The notes below the pieces were generated by a model. The model ran no database searches, was not told where the DNA came from, and worked only from the letters and a program-made list of their open reading frames with translations. From Diplonema papillatum (taxonomy: Eukaryota > Euglenozoa > Diplonemea > Diplonemida > Diplonemidae): 64,000 nucleotides of DNA. Below, piece by piece: positions 59,882 through 64,000 of this stretch (the stretch's first letter is position 1; each line of letters begins with the position of its first letter). Where the stretch lies: assembly GCA_030068145.1 (NCBI GenBank), contig JAPJBO010000827.1, positions 1-64,000 on the forward strand, read 5' to 3'. Made by a program: the position numbers and the translations under genes.

Positions 59882-61117
59882 CTACTTTTTATCGATGGGG
59901 CTGTAGCGGTTGGTTGACACCATGTCAGTCAGGAGCTGCTGCTTACCCCCGCCTTTCCCGCCCTTCGCCTTTCCGGCGACCGGTCTCTTTGTAGCTTCGT
60001 TGAGCTGCTTCAACTGCTCGGCCAGCTCCTTTTCGTCAGCCTCCTTCTTAGCTTTCTTCCCTTTCTTGGAAGCTGTGGTGAGGGGCTGGGCCGGGAGGGG
60101 CTCCTGCGCGGCGTTTTCGGCTAAAGGTACCGGCGGCTCGGCAGGGGGTGGAGTCGGTTGGATTGCAGGTACGGGCTCGTCTGTCCGCGCGGGCACGCCT
60201 GCGGCGGCAGATTGCTGTGCGACCTGTGCAATTCTCCCAAGCGCTGAGTCGATTCTGGCGCACATCTCCTGCGTAATACGGTCCAGCTTCTGCTCCGTCT
60301 CCGCCATCCACCCTATCTGGCGCATGTAGGCGTTGTCTTCGCGCTTGGTGGCTATCTGCGTCTGGGCGTCAGCCCAGCTTCGGAAGCGCTTTTCGAACGC
60401 GCCCTCCCAAGCCTCTCGCGCGGCAGTTCGCTCCTTCTGCCAGGCCTCTCGCTGCCTGCTCTGCTGCTGCGCCCAGGCTTCCCAGGCCGCTGCCGTCTCG
60501 TCCTGGTTCCCCTGCTCGCGCCTCTCTTCTCGCATCTCCGCGTCGTCCGTCGGGGACAGCTCCTTCAGCTGCTCCCGCAGTCTCGTCAGCTGCCTCTTCC
60601 GCACTTCTTCATGCGCTTTGAGCGCCCAGCGCCACTCGTCTTCCCCCTTCTTCTTCCCGAACTCGGCGAGGAACTCGGGCTTGGAGTACGTGGGTCCCCT
60701 GGGGGCCCCGTTGTCCGGCAGGCGTTTCGGTGGTCCTGCAGCGGCGAGGCTGTCCACCTCTTGGCGGGTTCGCTGGATGCGCTCCTGTCGGTGCGCCTCT
60801 TGCCGGGCCCGGTCGCGCGCCTCGACGTCGACGATTTCGCCTTCCTCCTCGCCAACGCGCACCTTGGCAACTGGTGGTGGCTCCGTCGCCTCGATGTGCG
60901 CGACTCCCTTCTTGATCCGCACTCTGGCCCCAGCCCACCCAAGCTGCTCGACCAGGCGCTCGTACGCACCTACCCGCCCCTTCAACGTCTCAAGACGCAG
61001 AGTGTATGCACGGGTTTCGGGTAGGTGCACCACACGCACTTCGGCTTCGAACCTTTCGCTGCCCGAGGGTATTCCCTCGGGCCCCAGGGGGACCGCGTGG
61101 AGGTTGTTCGTAGTCAT
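59882..61117 (-). CDS. LINE ORF1, gag-like coiled-coil protein
   Basis: 411 residues from ATG 61117 (MTTNNLHAVPL). The N-terminal domain (about 1-95) contains beta-type segments. A long charged helical region follows (about 100-310: ARDRARQEAHRQERIQRTRQ, KRQLTRLREQLKEL), then a Pro-rich linker and a Lys/Gly-rich end (KKGKKAKKEADEKE, GKAKGGKGGGKQ) finishing in SPIDKK. It probably binds element RNA. The stop is a single UAG followed by GGG in the same frame as pol, so readthrough would yield a gag-pol fusion of over 1,400 residues. Confidence 0.7.
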   Translation of the reverse strand: MTTNNLHAVPLGPEGIPSGSERFEAEVRVVHLPETRAYTLRLETLKGRVGAYERLVEQLGWAGARVRIKKGVAHIEATEPPPVAKVRVGEEEGEIVDVEARDRARQEAHRQERIQRTRQEVDSLAAAGPPKRLPDNGAPRGPTYSKPEFLAEFGKKKGEDEWRWALKAHEEVRKRQLTRLREQLKELSPTDDAEMREERREQGNQDETAAAWEAWAQQQSRQREAWQKERTAAREAWEGAFEKRFRSWADAQTQIATKREDNAYMRQIGWMAETEQKLDRITQEMCARIDSALGRIAQVAQQSAAAGVPARTDEPVPAIQPTPPPAEPPVPLAENAAQEPLPAQPLTTASKKGKKAKKEADEKELAEQLKQLNEATKRPVAGKAKGGKGGGKQQLLTDMVSTNRYSPIDKK

Positions 61118-61159
61118 TTTACCGTTTGAGTATGTGTTGAGTGCGTTATGGTTTTCCCC

Positions 61160-61287
<128 letters not shown>

Positions 61288-61296
61288 GTCATTGAG

Positions 61297-61359
61297 TTGA
61301 AGAACGTTTCCGGAGTGGTTTCACTGACGAACGAACCAGCGGCGATCGATGTCCGGACG
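61297..61359 (+). CDS. Possible exon of the membrane/secreted protein gene
   Basis: After CGTCATTGAG a phase-0 frame reads LKNVSGVVSLTNEPAAIDVR and ends at an ACG-GTGGCC donor. It follows the 53050 exon in phase and contains an N-glycosylation site (NVS). The acceptor at 61296 has a TG-rich rather than pyrimidine-rich lead-in. The frame stays open to TAG 61396, so it could also be a terminal exon. Confidence 0.3.
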
Positions 61360-61741
61360 GTGGCCGATCTGCTGGCACCTTCTCTGCTCTGTTGCTAGTG
61401 AGCAGCGCCTCGACTACTCAATCCAGGGCTTTCACACCACTACTTTTTGCTGAGGCCTATCCGTCTCGCTCTCATCGCAGCCCATCACAACAAACCCCGC
61501 CAGATCCTCTCGGCTGACAGCGCACGGTCGCTTTCCACGTTCCTCGCAAACACGTGCCCGAACTCGTTTAGCCTTGGGCTGTGGTGAAGGCTTTCTTCCT
61601 AAATGGCAAAGTGGGGGGCGATGGAGCAGGCTGTTGGAGTGAACGTCTGCGGTGCTAATACGTGCGCAGGTCTGTCGGGACTGCCCTGAGGCGCAGCGCC
61701 AAGATGTGCACAAGGTGCTGATCCGAATACTGTATCGATGG

Positions 61742-61885
61742 ACCCGTCCGCTCTGCCCTGTGGCTGACCGTCTCGACGAGCTTGTGTTCAGCGCAAGCGC
61801 CAAGCCCCAAGGTGCGCCACGCCTTGATGCTTTAGTTTGGGAAATCGGTAGCCACTTGACCCGTAGGCCCGTAGCTCTGCAGTGT
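61742..61885 (+). repeat. Dispersed repeat family A, truncated copy
   Basis: Contains only the middle and right part of the family (from CCGTCCGCTCTGCCCTGTGG to GTAGCTCTGCAGTG). Confidence 0.8.
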
Positions 61886-61888
61886 GGT

Positions 61889-62370
61889 AAGCTTGTGCAG
61901 GAACAGCAGTTTTGTCAATAAGATGCTTTGCCGCCAGCTGAACCGGCCATGACTGTTGCGTGCTGTGTGCCTGGTGACGAGTGTCACAAGCTCTTTCATG
62001 AGCTGAAGCTCGCTGCTTCGGTCACGAGATGATCGAGTTCCGCTTCTACCAGTTAACGGTCTTGACCTCTACTTCCCTCACGTGTTGGCGAGCTTGCGAC
62101 GGCAACTGTCCACGAGGCGCGGTGCTATGCTTCGGCGTCAGCTGGACGGGCCACGACCATGACGCGCAAGTTGCTGTTCCGTGATGGACGGTCTTTGCGC
62201 CATCTTCGGACGCGTGTTGGCAAGCTTGCGCAGGAACACCCGTGGCCCGGTGCGGTTCCAGGCACGGCTGTTGTGTGTCGCGTCATGGGTGCCGCCCTGC
62301 GCGGTGGGGGACACGCTTCTTAAGCGTGTCCATGAGCTGAAGTTCACGGCTGCTCCGGGGAGGAAAGGGC
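61889..62370 (+). repeat. Imperfect tandem duplication, about 300 bp offset
   Basis: Phrases recur in order: AAGCTTGTGCAGGAACA and AAGCTTGCGCAGGAACAC; CACAAGCTCTTTCATGAGCT and AAGCGTGTCCATGAGCTGAA; GTTGGCGAGCTTGCG and GTTGGCAAGCTTGCG. Probably an intron-internal duplication. Confidence 0.5.
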
Positions 62371-62437
62371 AGCCTCGGGACTCATCGCACTCTAGTCATC
62401 CGCGTCAACTGCTTGTACGTCAGCCGGCGCCGTGCAG

Positions 62438-62503
62438 CAGTTTGGCGCGTACGTGCAGTCTCCCATCAATGGACACGTAGTCACGATGCTGCAATCCCAT
62501 CCG
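62438..62503 (+). CDS. Possible short exon of the membrane/secreted protein gene
   Basis: CGCCGTGCAG acceptor, then QFGAYVQSPINGHVVTMLQS and HP, then a CCG-GTAGGG donor; 22 codons, phase 0 at both ends. An earlier acceptor (GTACGTCAG, 62422) would extend it by five codons in another phase. Confidence 0.35.
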
Positions 62504-62550
62504 GTAGGGCATGCACTCCGAGTACACCGCTGACTTGTTGTACCACTGAG

Positions 62551-62724
62551 ATCCAGCAGGGCAGCAACCCGGTGTCGTACAGAGCGCAAGTTCCCGACGG
62601 CGGGCTGCAGCTCCGGCAGGCCACCGAGGCGTTCAACGTGTCACACGTCAACAGAGACGCGTCCGTCACGTTGGCGCTGGGGGTGCAAGCTTCCGTCCAA
62701 GTCGTGCAGACCAGCAAGCCGTGA
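62551..62724 (+). CDS. Possible last exon of the membrane/secreted protein gene
   Basis: After ACCACTGAG a phase-0 frame gives 57 residues to TGA 62724: IQQGSNPVSYRAQVPDGGLQ, LRQATEAFNVSHVNRDASVT, LALGVQASVQVVQTSKP. Beta-rich, with one NVS site. The intron to the previous exon would be only 47 bp, short for this window. The coding look is good; gene membership is inferred from phase alone. Confidence 0.4.
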   Translation: MQQGSNPVSYRAQVPDGGLQLRQATEAFNVSHVNRDASVTLALGVQASVQVVQTSKP

Positions 62725-64000
62725 AGGCGCATGTCGTGTTCGACTTCTCGGTTTGTCTCCTCAAGATAATTTTGACCGGGCTCTTGGGGCAGCGGATTTC
62801 AGGCAAAGAAAAGTTGCCCGCAGAGTACTCGGTAACAGGAATGCCGGCGCATCCTACTCATTGCACAAGCAGGGGTTTTGGGCTCGGGAAAAGTGGTCTC
62901 AGATACAGTCAGCGGTATCCTAAAGCAGAGCTGACTTCCCTATCTTCGTGTGAGAGTCATTTTCCTTTACCCTCTCGTTTAATTGTCAAGGGCCGTGACT
63001 TAACGTGTTCTTTCGCAATGCGTACAATTAGCGCGCCTTGAATCATGAGGATTTGAGTTCACTTCGTGTCTGCGGTGCTCACACTTGTTTGCTGCCAACA
63101 GCTCGTGATGCACATGGCTACCTTGGAAGCTAGCACGCAGGCTCCTCCCCTGTCCTAGAAACATCCCCGCCCACCCAACATAGAGAACGTGAATTCGGCC
63201 ACAGGGAATCTTGTCCATCTAGCACGCGGGCATCATGCTTTTACGGCGCCCGGTGATCGCCCGGCATCTTTTCCGGCTCCACTCTCTCGCTCCCTCGTGA
63301 TATGAGCGCAGCGTATTCCCTGATGGGTCTACTTTCAACTCTCTCTCGTCAAGAGTGCTCGCCCAGTGAGGCGGGGCGCGCGCGAGGCTTCCTTATCCCC
63401 GCCCTTTGCACATGAACCCACTGTCCAAAACACGTCCGCGTTTCTGCCTTGTCTCTTTCCCGTACAGCCCTGTTGTCTCCCCACCCACCCTCCTCCCCCG
63501 GCGCGGGTCCCTTGCCGTACCTGTATAAAACACTTGGGAAACAACGAAGCAATCCGGGAGAAGCGTTGTTCCGACTTTCCCTCCCCTTTCTGGTTCTTGT
63601 TTGCAGCGGGCGCTCTCGGACGACCAAAAGGGGCCTTTCTAGCAGTGGGACGTTCGTCGGGCGTACGTGAAGCTGGTGCAGATGCATCTGCTGTGTGCCT
63701 ATCAGTTGTGCATCATCGAGTGTTTGTGCATCATCCATCGGGTATCACCCACACTGAGGGCATGAGAACACCTCGTGGTATCGGTATCATGGGTTGCTGG
63801 TTCCACCTGGTTCAGATACCTTACCAGCACGTTTCATGGTGATGGGGAGCTGGCGTTCAACGTGTACGCACTAGCACCACGCGTGTGTTGTTTGGTTCTC
63901 CGTGACCTCGTACCCGTCAAACCCCAGAACCTCAGGTTGCTGAGCCATCAGACCATCCAGGTCCTAGATATCACGCTAGATGCTAGGTGTGCATACTCTA
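62725..64000. other. No supported gene to the right edge
   Basis: 63366-63842 is open on both strands (158 codons plus, 129 codons minus) with Pro/Ser-rich, motif-free translations. No repeats stand out. Confidence 0.3.

Overview
This window is nuclear DNA from a eukaryote, most likely a protist. Spliced genes with GT-AG introns are visible. Three dispersed fragments of a nuclear-type 18S rRNA gene are present. Retrotransposons and cut-and-paste transposons make up most of the coding-like sequence, with many families of short dispersed and tandem repeats between them. I see no operons, prokaryotic signals, CRISPR arrays or convincing tRNA genes. The lineage cannot be fixed from sequence alone. 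The 18S fragments look divergent, and the tyrosine-recombinase retroelement at the left edge has the gene order I recall for trypanosomatid VIPER-like elements, which is only a weak hint.

Layout. 1-2.8 kb: 3' part of a tyrosine-recombinase retrotransposon (recombinase, then RT-RNase H, then split direct repeats). 2.8-7 kb: short repeats, a 0.74-kb terminal-inverted-repeat element and a long palindrome. 7-10 kb: a CCCTAA-like satellite array interrupted by a nearly complete pogo/mariner-like transposon. 10-17.4 kb: duplicated repeats and degraded coding remnants. 17.5-19.5 kb: an intronless GT90 (CAP10-type) glycosyltransferase gene. 22.7-24.5 kb: an intronless AlkB-like dioxygenase with a repetitive N-terminal region. 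26.2-34.1 kb: a three-exon gene for a Gln/Pro-rich protein with a PH/FERM-C-like domain, whose 6.3-kb second intron holds two LINE remnants. 36.9-37.5 kb: twelve copies of a 46-bp repeat. 37.7-39 kb: a two-exon coiled-coil gene. 39-44 kb: 18S fragments, a dispersed repeat and the first exons of a Lys/Asp-rich protein. 44.3-48.9 kb: an unrecognised two-ORF locus bounded by a 28-bp direct repeat, with a MITE beside it. 48.9-50.1 kb: another TIR element. 50.5-62.7 kb: scattered exons of one or more genes, including a membrane or secreted protein. A 25-bp satellite and a nearly full-length 7-kb LINE (minus strand) lie among them, the LINE abutting a (TG)n microsatellite.

How it fits together. Single-copy host genes are few and GC-rich, and are either intronless or have introns swollen by mobile DNA. 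The LINE at 54-61 kb is the most informative element: gag-like ORF1, one in-frame UAG, then OTU protease, endonuclease, RT, RNase H and a Cys/His-rich tail, with one frameshift in RT. The Cys/His tail recurs in two otherwise different LINE remnants at 28-33 kb, so it may be an undescribed retrotransposon module. Exon structures were inferred by eye from reading frames, splice dinucleotides and phase.
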